A DNA stretch of 64,000 nt from Chromohalobacter marismortui (GCF_004364315.1 NZ_SOBR01000004.1:62001-126000), one strand, 5' to 3'; positions 1 to 8,938 are shown, counted from the first letter of the stretch. Made by a program: numbers and translations. Notes: generated by a model not told the origin, from the sequence alone.

Positions 1-1053
1 CGCCGCCAAGGCTTTCCCGTAATTCTGATAGAAAAGTCCCCCCATTGGCCCGCCAGCGGGGTAGGTATCATTCAACAATTCAATGTCCTGCGTGCCATGC
101 AAGCGCTAGATGTTCTCGAGGATTATCTGGCGCAATCCTATGGCTTCGATACCACGCAAGGCTTCGGGCCGCAGGGAGATCCGCTGTTTGCCTTTACGGC
201 CCCTCGCCTGGCGGGGGAACACCTGCCGTCGAACGTGGGCATCCGGCGCACCTCGCTGCAGAACATCCTGGCCGGCAAGGCCCGCGAACTGGGGACCGAC
301 ATCCGCCTGGGGACCGTCGTCGAACACTGGGAAGACACCGGGGACGCGGTCGAGGTGCGCCTGAGCGATGGCAGCCGCGAGGCCTTTCATCTGATGGTGG
401 GGGCCGACGGCATCTTCTCGCAGACTCGCCAGACGCTGTTCCCGCAGGCACCGCAGCCGCGCTATACCGGCCAATGGGTATGGCGTTACAACATGCCGCG
501 CCCCGCGGACGTGACCGGCATCCAGCTCTTCTATGGCCGTGTCAATGGTGGTCTTACGCCGCTCTCCGACGACCTGATGTATCTCTTCATGCTCAGCGAA
601 GAGCCCGACGACTTCCGGCTCGAACGTGAAAGAGCCTGTGCCATGATGCATGAACGTGCCATCCATGCGGCACCGCAGATCCGAAAGCTGATGGACAACG
701 TGACCGAAAGTGCCGAGGTCGTCGCCAAGCCCCTCGAGGTAGTTTTTCTGGAAGACGAATGGCACCGGGGCCGGGTGGTGTTGCTGGGCGATGCCATCCA
801 CGCCTCGACCCCCCATCTCGCCCAGGGCGCCGGCATGGCGATCGAGGACGCCCTGGTGCTGGCCGAGGAACTGGCCAGCGGCGACGCCCTGGACCCTTTG
901 CTTCGCCGCTACCGAGAACGGCGCATCGAACGCTGCCGCTTCGTCAACCACAACTCGCTGGCGATCGGCGACATGCAGATGGGCAAACGCCGCGACGTCG
1001 ATCCCGCCGCGATCAATGACCAGTGCGTAAAGCTGATGGCAGAGCCGCTCTGA
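1..1053 (+). CDS. FAD-dependent aromatic monooxygenase (5' truncated by window edge)
   Basis: The reading frame is open from base 1, so the N-terminus with the first FAD-binding glycine motif lies outside the window; about 350 residues are visible. What remains is typical of class A flavoprotein hydroxylases (salicylate or 6-hydroxynicotinate or dihydroxypyridine hydroxylase type): the GADG motif in the middle of the chain (bases around 400) and the FAD-ribityl GD motif, LLGDAIHASTPHLAQGAGMA, near base 785. These enzymes use NAD(P)H and O2 to hydroxylate a ring, often with decarboxylation, in the cytosol. The next gene begins 33 bp downstream and encodes an alpha/beta hydrolase, so the two are probably co-transcribed. 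The substrate cannot be read from the sequence. The family call is firm; the specific activity is open. Confidence 0.85.
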   Translation, partial: RRQGFPVILIEKSPHWPASGVGIIQQFNVLRAMQALDVLEDYLAQSYGFDTTQGFGPQGDPLFAFTAPRLAGEHLPSNVGIRRTSLQNILAGKARELGTDIRLGTVVEHWEDTGDAVEVRLSDGSREAFHLMVGADGIFSQTRQTLFPQAPQPRYTGQWVWRYNMPRPADVTGIQLFYGRVNGGLTPLSDDLMYLFMLSEEPDDFRLERERACAMMHERAIHAAPQIRKLMDNVTESAEVVAKPLEVVFLEDEWHRGRVVLLGDAIHASTPHLAQGAGMAIEDALVLAEELASGDALDPLLRRYRERRIERCRFVNHNSLAIGDMQMGKRRDVDPAAINDQCVKLMAEPL

Positions 1054-1086
1054 GTCCACTCACTCTTCATCAAGGAACCGTTTCGT

Positions 1087-2247
1087 ATGGCACTGTTCGA
1101 CTATTTTCCCAATTACGTATGGAACCTCTCCGTCGCCATCGCCATGGAGAGCGGCGCCAAGCTCGGCGAGATCATGGATATGTGTCAACCGCTTCTCGAG
1201 GCCTCCGCAGAAGGCGAAGACATCGGCACCCAGGCCTTCATGCAGGCCTGGGTGCGCAAGGCCGACCAGTTGGTGTCACTGGCAGACGAGGACAGCGCCT
1301 CAGGGCGCGGTTTCTCGGCCAGTGACAAGCTGCATCGCGCCTCGCTGTATTATCTGATCGCCGAGCGCATGCAAGCCCAGGGATCCGAGAACCGTCTGGC
1401 AACCTTCCATAAGGGGCGCAAGACCTTCGACGATGGCGCACGGCTGGGCACGTTGAACGTGGCGAGACACGAAATTCCTTATGGCGACAAGCGGATCGCC
1501 GCTCTCTTCAGTCAAGCCCAGGGCGTCGAAGGCCCCGCTCCGGCCGTGGTCTTTCTCAACGGGCTGGATAGCTGCAAGGAACTGCTGTGGTGGTCGCGCC
1601 TACCGGAGGAGCTCGCGCGTCGCGGCATCAGCTGCCTATGCGTGGATCAGCCGGGCACCGGAGAGAGTCTGCGCCTGCAAGGTCTGCCCGCTACCTGGCA
1701 AGCCGAACAGTGGGGGACACCGGTCTACGAATGGCTCGCGGCCCAGCCCGGGGTCGACGCCGACCGCATCGGTATCACCGGCATCTCCCTGGGCGGCTAC
1801 TATGCCCCCCGTATCTGCGCCATGGAACCGCGTTTTGCCTCGGGGGCGGTATGGGGCGCCAACCACAACTGGGCGGAAGTACAGCGAAGACGGCTGCAGC
1901 GCGAGGGAGAAAACCCGGTTCCCCACTACTGGAACCACGTCCAGTGGGTCTTCGGCGCCAGCGACCGCGACGATTTCTTCCGCCGCGCCGCAGGCATGAC
2001 ACTGGACGGTGTCATGGAACTCATCAAAGTACCCTTCCTGGTGACCCACGGCGCCAAGGATCGCCAGATCAGCCTCGACTACGCCCATCAATCGTATGAT
2101 CAATTAATTAATTCCCCACGCCGTGAGTTGAAGATATTTACGGAAAGAGAAGGCGGTGTAGAGCATGTCGGCGCGGATAACATGAGCTTCGGAAGACACT
2201 ATATTGCCGACTGGTTTGCCGAAACACTGGGCGGCTGGACCGCCTGA
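1087..2247 (+). CDS. alpha/beta hydrolase, DHPON/C-C-hydrolase-like
   Basis: This 386-residue protein has an N-terminal helical region of about 120 residues followed by an alpha/beta-hydrolase core. The nucleophile elbow GISLGG gives Ser234; Asp325 (HGAKDRQ) and His360 (VEHVG) complete a triad. The architecture, with a helical N-terminal cap and a late histidine, resembles 2,6-dihydroxypseudooxynicotine hydrolase, a C-C bond hydrolase of nicotine degradation, and the FrsA-like esterases. An AAGGAA ribosome site precedes the ATG. It follows an FAD hydroxylase and is closed by a strong terminator, so it probably hydrolyses a side chain or ring-opened product of that hydroxylase. The resemblance is by fold and motif order; the substrate is unknown. 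Confidence 0.8.
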   Translation: MALFDYFPNYVWNLSVAIAMESGAKLGEIMDMCQPLLEASAEGEDIGTQAFMQAWVRKADQLVSLADEDSASGRGFSASDKLHRASLYYLIAERMQAQGSENRLATFHKGRKTFDDGARLGTLNVARHEIPYGDKRIAALFSQAQGVEGPAPAVVFLNGLDSCKELLWWSRLPEELARRGISCLCVDQPGTGESLRLQGLPATWQAEQWGTPVYEWLAAQPGVDADRIGITGISLGGYYAPRICAMEPRFASGAVWGANHNWAEVQRRRLQREGENPVPHYWNHVQWVFGASDRDDFFRRAAGMTLDGVMELIKVPFLVTHGAKDRQISLDYAHQSYDQLINSPRRELKIFTEREGGVEHVGADNMSFGRHYIADWFAETLGGWTA

Positions 2248-2252
2248 AAGCC

Positions 2253-2280
2253 AACCCCTTCTACCTTGGTAGAAGGGGTT
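2253..2280 (+). terminator. rho-independent terminator after the alpha/beta hydrolase
   Basis: A perfect 13-bp inverted repeat, AACCCCTTCTACC and its complement, with a 2-base centre, is followed by TTTTA. It starts 6 bp after the stop codon and separates the first two genes from the outer-membrane-protein gene. Confidence 0.9.
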
Positions 2281-2473
2281 TTATCGTTTATCTAAAACAT
2301 ATTTATCGCGTCAATAATTGGCATCGGGGAAAGTGTTTTTTCAACGTATATCGTGGGTCTTAATGTATTGAATAGCCATTCGTTGCACGCCTTTCAATGT
2401 CCTCGGAATGGTGCATAAACCCCAAAAAGCATCTCGAATATCATTTCGATACAATAACGACAGAGAGCTCACG

Positions 2474-3631
2474 ATGTTCAAGACAATCAACCTCACGGGG
2501 ATCACCGCGATCTCCCTTCTCATCGCGCATCCGGCCCTGGCCCTGACACCATCTTCGCCCGCTCATGAGGCCAACCAGCCGCCGCTCCCCAAGCTCTCCC
2601 AGGGGGCACGCTCACTGATCAACCTCGGCGACGCCGGACTCCTGCAGCCCTTCTTCTCCAACGACAAGTTTGGTCAGGCACAGTCGCGGATGGGGGCGGC
2701 ACGCTATGCCTACGGTGCCAAGGACAACAACCCGGCACTCGATGATTTCCGGGAAGACCACGATGTTGTGATCACTCCTCTCAATGCAATGATCGAGCTC
2801 CCCGCCTCTTCCGGGGCCAGCTTTCTGCGCCTCAACGGGGGATACACGAACGGAAGCTCCGAGCCTCATGCGCTGGACCTGGAGGATGAGCTCTATCAGG
2901 GCACCATCGAGTTTCTGCACTTGCCCAACGAGAATGTCATGTGGGGTGTCGGGCTGGTCGCCAACAATTTCGAAAGTAAGGACCAGATCAGTGGCACCGA
3001 AGTCATCCGCGATAGCCGCGGCCTACGTCTCGATTATCTGCAAAAATTCAACGACCACTGGGGCATCGCCACACGCGGGATGTACCTGTGGGGGGAAACC
3101 GAGAACCGCGTCTATGACATTCCGACCCCCTATGGGCCCGCCGACCTCCGCAAGAAGCAGGATGACGATCGCTACTACCTGCAAGCCGATCTGGTCGGTT
3201 CCTGGCTGGGAGACGAAACCAGTTGGCTACCGGACGGCACGCTGGCCCACCCGCGCTTGGGCGTGCTCTATCACCACAGCGATCTGGGCCGCACGACCCC
3301 TCGCCTAGGCAATACGGAGCTGCCGGAGGTCACCGGGGTCAACGGCGCCAACGAGGACTTCGGACTGGCCTGGGCACACTTCACGCTGCAGCGAGCACCG
3401 CACCAGACGCTCGGTTTGCAATGGCTGCCCAGCGCCACGATCGGTATCGAACAGGAATACGCAAACTCACTCGACGAATTCAACGACGAGTCCACCTACG
3501 CCGTGATCGGTGCAGGCATCACCGCAACGATGTACGGACAAAGTATTTTTGCCGACTACAAGCGCTACCAAGGCGTAAACGGCGACAAGATCGACAACGT
3601 CTTCGTCACCGGAGTCACGCTCTCGTTCTGA
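2474..3631 (+). CDS. putative outer-membrane beta-barrel protein (aromatic-pathway porin-like)
   Basis: The chosen ATG is preceded by GAGAG and gives 385 residues beginning with a signal peptide (MFKTINLTG, a hydrophobic core, then a cut after ALA near residue 24). A longer in-frame ATG at 2408 would place 22 charged residues before the signal and is unlikely. The mature part alternates polar and aromatic residues and ends in a beta strand with C-terminal phenylalanine (VTGVTLSF), the usual outer-membrane insertion signal. Proteins of this shape, sometimes grouped with the MetA-pathway phenol-degradation porins, accompany aromatic catabolic operons and probably help hydrophobic substrates cross the outer membrane. 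The family assignment is tentative; the export and barrel nature are well supported. Confidence 0.7.
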   Translation: MFKTINLTGITAISLLIAHPALALTPSSPAHEANQPPLPKLSQGARSLINLGDAGLLQPFFSNDKFGQAQSRMGAARYAYGAKDNNPALDDFREDHDVVITPLNAMIELPASSGASFLRLNGGYTNGSSEPHALDLEDELYQGTIEFLHLPNENVMWGVGLVANNFESKDQISGTEVIRDSRGLRLDYLQKFNDHWGIATRGMYLWGETENRVYDIPTPYGPADLRKKQDDDRYYLQADLVGSWLGDETSWLPDGTLAHPRLGVLYHHSDLGRTTPRLGNTELPEVTGVNGANEDFGLAWAHFTLQRAPHQTLGLQWLPSATIGIEQEYANSLDEFNDESTYAVIGAGITATMYGQSIFADYKRYQGVNGDKIDNVFVTGVTLSF

Positions 3632-3701
3632 GGTGACGCCTTGCCGACCGCCATGGCGGAGTCGGCGATTCGGGAACGCCAGCCTATCTACGGAGATCAT
3701 C

Positions 3702-4499
3702 ATGCTCACACAAGGAAAAACCCTCATCGACCTGGCGGTGAGTCTCACCGCCGGCATCGCCTCGGACCCACCCGGCCTGGGGCCACAGATCGACTATATC
3801 GATCATGACCAGGGCGCGCGTGACTTCGAGGAGATCTTCGGCATCGGGGTCGATCAGCAACTCGAGGGCAAGGGCGCCGCCGTCGAACGCTGCGTGATGA
3901 GCACCCACGCCGGCACCCACATGGATGCCCCCTGGCACTACCACCCCACCATGGACGGCGGCAAACCGGCGATGACCATCGACGAGGTGCCGCTGGAGTG
4001 GTGTATCGGTCCCGGCGTCAAGCTCGACTTCCGGAAATTTCCCGACGGGCACCGGGTGAGCGCCGCTGAGGTCGCTGCCGAATTGGAACGTATCGGTCAC
4101 GAGCTGAGCCCTGGCGACATCGTGCTGGTCAACACCCGGGCCGGCGAACGCTATGGCCAGGATGACTACGTGGCCTCGGGGTGCGGTTTCGGCCGCGAAG
4201 CCACGCTCTATCTGACCCAACGTGGCGTGAAGATTGCCGGCACGGACGCCTGGAGCTGGGATCCGCCCCTGGCCAGTCAGGTGGCGCGCGTGCGCGAAAC
4301 CGGCGATGCGTCGCTGTTCTGGGAAGGCCACAAGGCGGGGGCGGAAACCGTGTTCTGCCACATGGAGAAGCTGGGCAACCTCCATCGGCTGCCCGCCACC
4401 GGCTTCGAGGTCATGTGTCTGCCGGTGAAGATCGCCCGCGCCTCGGCCGGCTGGTGTCGGCCGGTGGCGTTGGTACCCACCCAACCAAGGAGTGAGTGA
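3702..4499 (+). CDS. cyclase-family (kynurenine formamidase-like) metal hydrolase
   Basis: The protein of 265 residues belongs to the putative cyclase family (PF04199), which includes kynurenine formamidase and isatin hydrolase. The signature HAGTHMDAPWHY, with the metal-binding HxGTHxD pattern, is at residues 68-79. A CGGAGAT ribosome site precedes this ATG; an in-frame GTG or ATG upstream at 3633 would add an arginine-rich stretch without such support. The stop overlaps the next start (TGATG), so translation with the FAA-hydrolase gene is coupled. Members hydrolyse amide or lactam or ring-opened acid bonds using a metal. Here it likely opens or hydrolyses an intermediate of the upstream hydroxylase pathway; the exact reaction is unknown. 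Confidence 0.8.
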   Translation: MLTQGKTLIDLAVSLTAGIASDPPGLGPQIDYIDHDQGARDFEEIFGIGVDQQLEGKGAAVERCVMSTHAGTHMDAPWHYHPTMDGGKPAMTIDEVPLEWCIGPGVKLDFRKFPDGHRVSAAEVAAELERIGHELSPGDIVLVNTRAGERYGQDDYVASGCGFGREATLYLTQRGVKIAGTDAWSWDPPLASQVARVRETGDASLFWEGHKAGAETVFCHMEKLGNLHRLPATGFEVMCLPVKIARASAGWCRPVALVPTQPRSE

Positions 4500-5476
4500 T
4501 GCGCTTCGCAACGTTTGCCAATGGTCATCCCGACGGCCGCCTGCATCTGGTCTGCCGCCACAACGCCCTGACGGTGGCAACGGAAGCCGCCTCGACGCTG
4601 CAGGAGGCCCTGGAGCGCTGGGAGGAAGTCGCGCCACGCCTGGAGGCGCAATACCACCGACTCAATGAAGGCTGTCTGAAAGATGCCCGGCCGTTCGAGC
4701 CCACCGAAGCCATGGCGCCGCTACCCAGGGCCTGGCAGTGGCTGGATGGGTCGGCCTTCGACAGTCACGGCGAACTGATGGAGCAGGTCTTCAAGCTGGA
4801 GGCACGCCATGCGCTGGGACGGCCGCTGATGTATCAGGGCATCTCCGATCGCTTCCAGTCACCGGCCGAGCCCAGCGTCTTCCCGTCGGTGCAGGACAAC
4901 ATCGACTTCGAGGGCGAGTTTGCGGTGATCACCGGGGCGGTGGGGATGTCCGCCGATGCCGAGGCCGGCATGGAGGCGATCCGCCTGATCGTTCAGGTCA
5001 ACGACTGGAGCCTGCGCTACCTGGGGCCGATCGAGATGAAGAGCGGGTTCGGCATGCTCCAGTGCAAGCCGCGCTGCTCGATGGCACCGGTTGCCGTGAC
5101 ACCCGATGAACTGGGCGCCAGCTGGCGGGAAGGACGCGTCGCGCTGGATTTGAGGCTCTCCCTCAACGATGACCCGTTTGGGCACCCCAACGGCGCTGCC
5201 ATGGCAGTGGGCTTCCACGAGCTGATCGCTCATGCGGCTTACTCCCGCGACCTGCCGGCGGGCACGGTGATCGGTTCGGGCACCGTGTCGAATACCGGTT
5301 TTCGCCAGGTGGGCTCCGCCTGCATTGCCGAACGTCGCGCAGTGGAAATCTTAGACTTGGGTGAAGCGCGCACGCCTTTCCTGCAGCCCGGCGACCAGGT
5401 CTGCATGGAAGCGCGCCAAGCCGATGACACGCCGCTGTTCGGTGCCATTCGCCAACAAGTGGTGGTTCGTCAGTAA
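4499..5476 (+). CDS. fumarylacetoacetate hydrolase family protein
   Basis: The protein has 325 residues and a C-terminal FAH fold. IDFEGE near residue 140 supplies the acidic ligands for Mg2+ or Mn2+, and VIGSGTVSNTG near residue 260 matches the conserved glycine-rich segment. Family members hydrolyse C-C bonds of beta-diketone acids or act as hydratases, decarboxylases or isomerases in meta-cleavage pathways. The ATG overlaps the stop of the cyclase-family gene by one base; a GTG three bases earlier is possible but less likely. Together with the upstream gene it forms a two-step hydrolytic module for a ring-opened product. The family is certain; the substrate is not. Confidence 0.85.
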   Translation: MRFATFANGHPDGRLHLVCRHNALTVATEAASTLQEALERWEEVAPRLEAQYHRLNEGCLKDARPFEPTEAMAPLPRAWQWLDGSAFDSHGELMEQVFKLEARHALGRPLMYQGISDRFQSPAEPSVFPSVQDNIDFEGEFAVITGAVGMSADAEAGMEAIRLIVQVNDWSLRYLGPIEMKSGFGMLQCKPRCSMAPVAVTPDELGASWREGRVALDLRLSLNDDPFGHPNGAAMAVGFHELIAHAAYSRDLPAGTVIGSGTVSNTGFRQVGSACIAERRAVEILDLGEARTPFLQPGDQVCMEARQADDTPLFGAIRQQVVVRQ

Positions 5477-5493
5477 ATCCGAGGAGCACAGGC

Positions 5494-6000
5494 ATGACAA
5501 CGACAAGACAAACCGACGAGAAGGCCATGGAGCACGAACTGAAACACACGATTATAAAGGAGGCATCGATCGCCGCCGTGGTCAGCGCCCTGATCAGCGC
5601 CGCCTTCGTGTTCGCGCTGTTCGGTGACGGCCGTTCGGCGCCGCTGTGGGGAGCCGGCGGTGCCGCCGTCGACTTCCTGCCGCAGACCTTCATGCTGTCG
5701 TTGATGAGCGCCCTGATACCGGCGCTGACCATGCGCCGCAAGTTGGCGCACGGGAAGCTGGAAGCCGTGGCCGGCAAGACTTGGCGGTTGCCGCGTCACC
5801 CGCTCGTGCGCAGCTTGCTGATTGCCTTGCTGGCGACCCTGGCGGGTAGTCCCTGCGGTACCGTTCTTTTATGGGCCATTGCCGGGCCCAACATCGACTT
5901 TGCCGTGTTGCTGGTGGCCAAGATGGGCTACGGCGCGCTGGTCGCCACGCTTGTGGCGCACGTCAGCATCAGGACCACTCTCGCTCAGGCGAGAGACTAA
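5494..6000 (+). CDS. small inner-membrane protein, unknown function
   Basis: This 168-residue protein starts 17 bp after the FAA-hydrolase gene behind a GAGGAG ribosome site. It has about four predicted membrane segments: roughly residues 24-42, 55-75, 103-125 and 133-155. The middle loop is basic (MRRKLAHGK). I do not recognise it with confidence; the pattern of two hydrophobic pairs recalls DUF2798-type proteins. A second ATG at 5527 (MEHELKHTI) is possible. Its position between catabolic genes suggests co-expression, but nothing in the sequence shows transport or catalysis. Confidence 0.6.
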   Translation: MTTTRQTDEKAMEHELKHTIIKEASIAAVVSALISAAFVFALFGDGRSAPLWGAGGAAVDFLPQTFMLSLMSALIPALTMRRKLAHGKLEAVAGKTWRLPRHPLVRSLLIALLATLAGSPCGTVLLWAIAGPNIDFAVLLVAKMGYGALVATLVAHVSIRTTLAQARD

Positions 6001-6206
6001 AACGTATGCCCAAACGCGCCTGTGCGGCACAAGCCGGTGCAGGTTGAAGCAAGAGCTCGGAATGCACTCAGGGGCGCCGCGACTCAATGGGTTGCCGGCG
6101 CCCCCCTTGATTCTCGTCACGGTCATCGCAAGAAAGAGGGGTGAGGCCAGCAGGAACGGCTACCTCAGGAAGACTCGTCACCGACGACCCCGTTAAGGAG
6201 GATGAC

Positions 6207-7586
6207 ATGAGCCGCAAGACCCTCACCGCCGTCAATCCCGCCAACGACCAAGTACTCGGCGAGCACGAGATGCTCGACGATGCCCAGTTGGCCGAAAAGC
6301 TCGACCAAGCCCGCGCAGGCTATGCCGAATTCCGCCATTTGCCGGTGGCCGACCGCCAACACCGGCTGACGGCATTGGCCGACTTGATCGATAAGCATCA
6401 GCGCGAAATGGCCGAGATCATTGCTCACGAGATGGGCAAGCCCTTTCATCAGGGCATAGCCGAGACGCAGATTTCCTCGGCCATCGTCCGCTTCTACGCC
6501 GACAACCTGGACTCACTGCTCAAACCCCAGCCACGGCAGGTGGAAGGCGCTCAAAAGGCCGAAATCGTTCACGACCCGATGGGGGCCGTGCTCGGTGTGA
6601 TGCCGTGGAACTATCCGCTTTACCAGGTGGTTCGCTTCGCCGCGCCCAACTTGGCGGGCGGTAACGTCTGCCTGCTCAAGCATGCCTCCAACGTGCCGGG
6701 CTGCGCCAAGTTCATCACCAAACTGTTCCATGATGCGGGCTTCAAGGAAGGCACCTTCACCTGGCTGCCGATTGGCTCCGACAAGGTCGAGGGCATCATC
6801 CACGACCCACTGGTGTGCGGTGTCACGCTCACCGGCAGTGAAGATGCCGGCCGTGCCGTGGCCAAGATCGCCGGCGAGGCCATCAAGCCCAGCGTGCTCG
6901 AGCTCGGCGGTATCGACCCGCTGATCGTGCTCGACGATGCCGATGTCGACAAGGCGGTGGAGCTGGCCGTGAATGGTCGCTTCGACAATACCGGGCAGAG
7001 CTGCGCGGCGTCCAAGCGTTTGATCGTGGAGCGCCCGATGCTTGAGCGTTTCACGGAGCGCCTTATCGACCGTGTACAGAACATGGGCATTGGCGATCCC
7101 ATGGACGGCGACACCGAGGTCGGCCCCATGTCGCGCAAGGACCTGCGTGACGACCTGCACGACCAGGTACAGCGCGCCATCAAGCACGGTGCGCAACTCG
7201 AAACCGGTGGTGAAGTCCTCGACCGTCCCGGTGCCTGGTATGCCCCAACCGTGCTGACCAACGTCGCGCCCGGCAATCCGGCCTTCGACGAAGAGCTGTT
7301 CGGCCCGGTGGCATCGGTCATCGTCGCCGACGACGCCGAGCACGCCATCGAGTTGGCCAATAACTGCCGTTATGGCCTGGGCGGAACCGTGGTCGGCCAA
7401 GACGTGAAGCGCGCCGAACAGGTCGCGCGTCGCCTCGAAGTCGGCATGAGCTTCGTCAACCGCCCCACCACGCCCTTTGCCGAGCTGCCATTCGGTGGCG
7501 TCAAGGAAAGCGGTTACGGTCGCGAGCAGAGCGAATACGGCTTCGGCGCCTTCCTCAACGTGCGCACGGTCTACATCGCTGAATAA
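6207..7586 (+). CDS. NAD(P)+-dependent succinate-semialdehyde dehydrogenase
   Basis: The 459-residue aldehyde dehydrogenase starts behind TAAGGAGG at 6194-6201; an in-frame ATG at 6141 lacks such a site. The active-site pieces are present: NYPLYQ after MPW (residues 133-140, with the catalytic Asn), ELGG with Glu232, and NTGQSC with Cys266. Length and motifs fit the Sad/YneI type of succinate-semialdehyde dehydrogenase rather than the longer GabD. ELGG is followed by Ile where most relatives have Ser or Asn, a small deviation. It would oxidise succinate semialdehyde or a similar omega-acid aldehyde to feed the TCA cycle. It ends the first catabolic run and is followed by a strong terminator. 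Confidence 0.85.
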   Translation: MSRKTLTAVNPANDQVLGEHEMLDDAQLAEKLDQARAGYAEFRHLPVADRQHRLTALADLIDKHQREMAEIIAHEMGKPFHQGIAETQISSAIVRFYADNLDSLLKPQPRQVEGAQKAEIVHDPMGAVLGVMPWNYPLYQVVRFAAPNLAGGNVCLLKHASNVPGCAKFITKLFHDAGFKEGTFTWLPIGSDKVEGIIHDPLVCGVTLTGSEDAGRAVAKIAGEAIKPSVLELGGIDPLIVLDDADVDKAVELAVNGRFDNTGQSCAASKRLIVERPMLERFTERLIDRVQNMGIGDPMDGDTEVGPMSRKDLRDDLHDQVQRAIKHGAQLETGGEVLDRPGAWYAPTVLTNVAPGNPAFDEELFGPVASVIVADDAEHAIELANNCRYGLGGTVVGQDVKRAEQVARRLEVGMSFVNRPTTPFAELPFGGVKESGYGREQSEYGFGAFLNVRTVYIAE

Positions 7587-7610
7587 GCGAGCCGGCAATG
7601 CACCAACGCA

Positions 7611-7642
7611 AGCGCCCCGCCCAAACATTTGGGCGGGGCGCT
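7611..7642 (+). terminator. rho-independent terminator after the semialdehyde dehydrogenase
   Basis: A perfect 15-bp stem (AGCGCCCCGCCCAAA with its complement) and a 2-base centre, followed by a short T pair. It lies 24 bp after the stop codon and marks the end of the plus-strand catabolic run. Confidence 0.85.
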
Positions 7643-7712
7643 TCGTCGTTCGGCGTCCGCGATGTGCCCTTACCGGTATGGCCGACCCTATCGCGAATCC
7701 TTGGATCAGGGC

Positions 7713-7841
7713 TTAGATATAAGGCGTGGATGTCTGTGATTGAAAGCCGCGATACGCGCTCTCGGTCATCATTTCCAGCACATGGCCTGCATACTTGCCA
7801 AAACGCTTGAGCAGAGTCGGTCGTGCAGTCGAAATCGTCAT
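7713..7841 (-). CDS. possible small protein of 42 residues
   Basis: A 43-codon frame reads MTISTARPTLLKRFGKYAGH and continues to end in TSTPYI. It is too short for routine gene callers. It is the only plausible coding unit in the 348 bp between the terminator at 7642 and the MipA gene. It is basic in the first half and has no membrane segment. Support comes from a perfect TATAAT box 34 bp upstream and a nearby inverted repeat; the ribosome site is weak (ACAGG, 12 bp away). I do not recognise the family. Confidence 0.45.
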   Translation of the reverse strand: MTISTARPTLLKRFGKYAGHVLEMMTESAYRGFQSQTSTPYI

Positions 7842-7874
7842 GGATAACGTGCCTGTGTCGGTGGATACACACGC

Positions 7875-7905
7875 ATTATACCTTAGTCTTTAGACTTTGG
7901 TCTAA
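7875..7905 (-). promoter_or_regulatory. promoter with overlapping inverted repeat, for the 42-codon ORF
   Basis: On the minus strand TATAAT (7880-7875) is preceded, at 18 bp, by TAGACC (7904-7899), a 4 of 6 match to a -35 box. A perfect 6-bp inverted repeat TTAGAC-TTTG-GTCTAA at 7890-7905 covers the -35 region, where a dimeric repressor would block polymerase. No regulator gene is adjacent, so the binding protein is unknown. Confidence 0.5.
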
Positions 7906-7934
7906 TCGATGCAACGCACGGCCAACTCCTCAGG

Positions 7935-8705
7935 CTAAAAATTGTAATTGATGAACCCACCCGCGTAGGCCTGGGTCGCATCACCGATGGTGTCGACGAT
8001 GGGGCTATCCTTGGCATCACCGGTCAGGCGCGACATACCGACCACGCCGGTGATGGACCATGTCGGCGTGAGATAGTAGCTAGCACTGGCATCCGCCCCC
8101 ACCTTGAAGTAGCCCTCGTTCGGTGAATACGCATTCAACCCCGAACGCTGGCTTTCACGCGCCGAGATGCCGAACATGTCCTCGGCCCATGACTCGCTTC
8201 CATAGGCGACGCTTGGACCCAGCGAAACGGAAAGCCGCTCGGTCAAGCGCGATCGCCAATGTGCCTTGGCGCTGGCGTGATACCCATCCATGTCTCCGCT
8301 CAGCGGCGTTTCCACGGACGCGCTGTACTGCCAATGCCCCTCGGTGTATTCGGCCCGCAGCCCTGCCGTGACGCCACCGTCGACCTTGTCCAGTCGATGC
8401 AGGTCGTCCTCGTCGTCACGCCCGAAGGTGTAACCGAGAAACGGCGACACCCGCCAGCCATCCCGGTTGATGACGTTCCAGCCCACGCCATCGCGCGCGT
8501 TGATATACAGGCTATCGCCATAGGTCAGGTCGACCGATGGCCATACGGACGCCTCGTAGTCGTCGCTTCCCAGATAATCGGGGGCGTAGATCGCCCCCGC
8601 CCCCAGACTCCCTTGCCAGCCGCTGTCCTGTGCCTGGCTGGGCATTGCTACCGCCAGCATCGGTAGCGTCACGGCCAACGCCGCGTATCGATATCCTGCC
8701 TGCAT
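7935..8705 (-). CDS. MipA/OmpV family outer-membrane protein
   Basis: The 256-residue product starts at MQAGYRYAALAV and has a signal peptide ending in PSQAQD near residue 24. The mature protein shows the MipA/OmpV pattern: GSLGAGAIYAPDYLGSDDYE at the start (the conserved P-Y-x-G-S-D), repeated amphipathic strands, and a C-terminal YAGGFINYNF ending in phenylalanine. MipA proteins sit in the outer membrane and have been linked to murein-synthesis scaffolds or to antibiotic and osmotic responses. An upstream in-frame extension to 8813 is rejected because it places arginine- and tryptophan-rich sequence before the signal peptide; AGGGAG lies 11-16 bp before the chosen start. It is unrelated to the catabolic genes by function and strand. 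Confidence 0.85.
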   Translation of the reverse strand: MQAGYRYAALAVTLPMLAVAMPSQAQDSGWQGSLGAGAIYAPDYLGSDDYEASVWPSVDLTYGDSLYINARDGVGWNVINRDGWRVSPFLGYTFGRDDEDDLHRLDKVDGGVTAGLRAEYTEGHWQYSASVETPLSGDMDGYHASAKAHWRSRLTERLSVSLGPSVAYGSESWAEDMFGISARESQRSGLNAYSPNEGYFKVGADASASYYLTPTWSITGVVGMSRLTGDAKDSPIVDTIGDATQAYAGGFINYNF

Positions 8706-8938
8706 GTCGACCGACTCCCTGGATTCATTGCATGACCACCGGCTGGCCGCCCACCACGTCGCAGGCACGCACACCCGGCCCTTTACATACAATATCGTAG
8801 GTATTGCTGCCACGCCAGCCGGCCGCTTGCAGTGGGAAGCAGACCGCGCTGACGTACGTGACCACTTGCGTCTACAATAGCCATCGTTTCTTATTTCCGC
8901 TCAAGCGGTAGCTGGCACAGTAGCCAAGGAGCGCCGCA

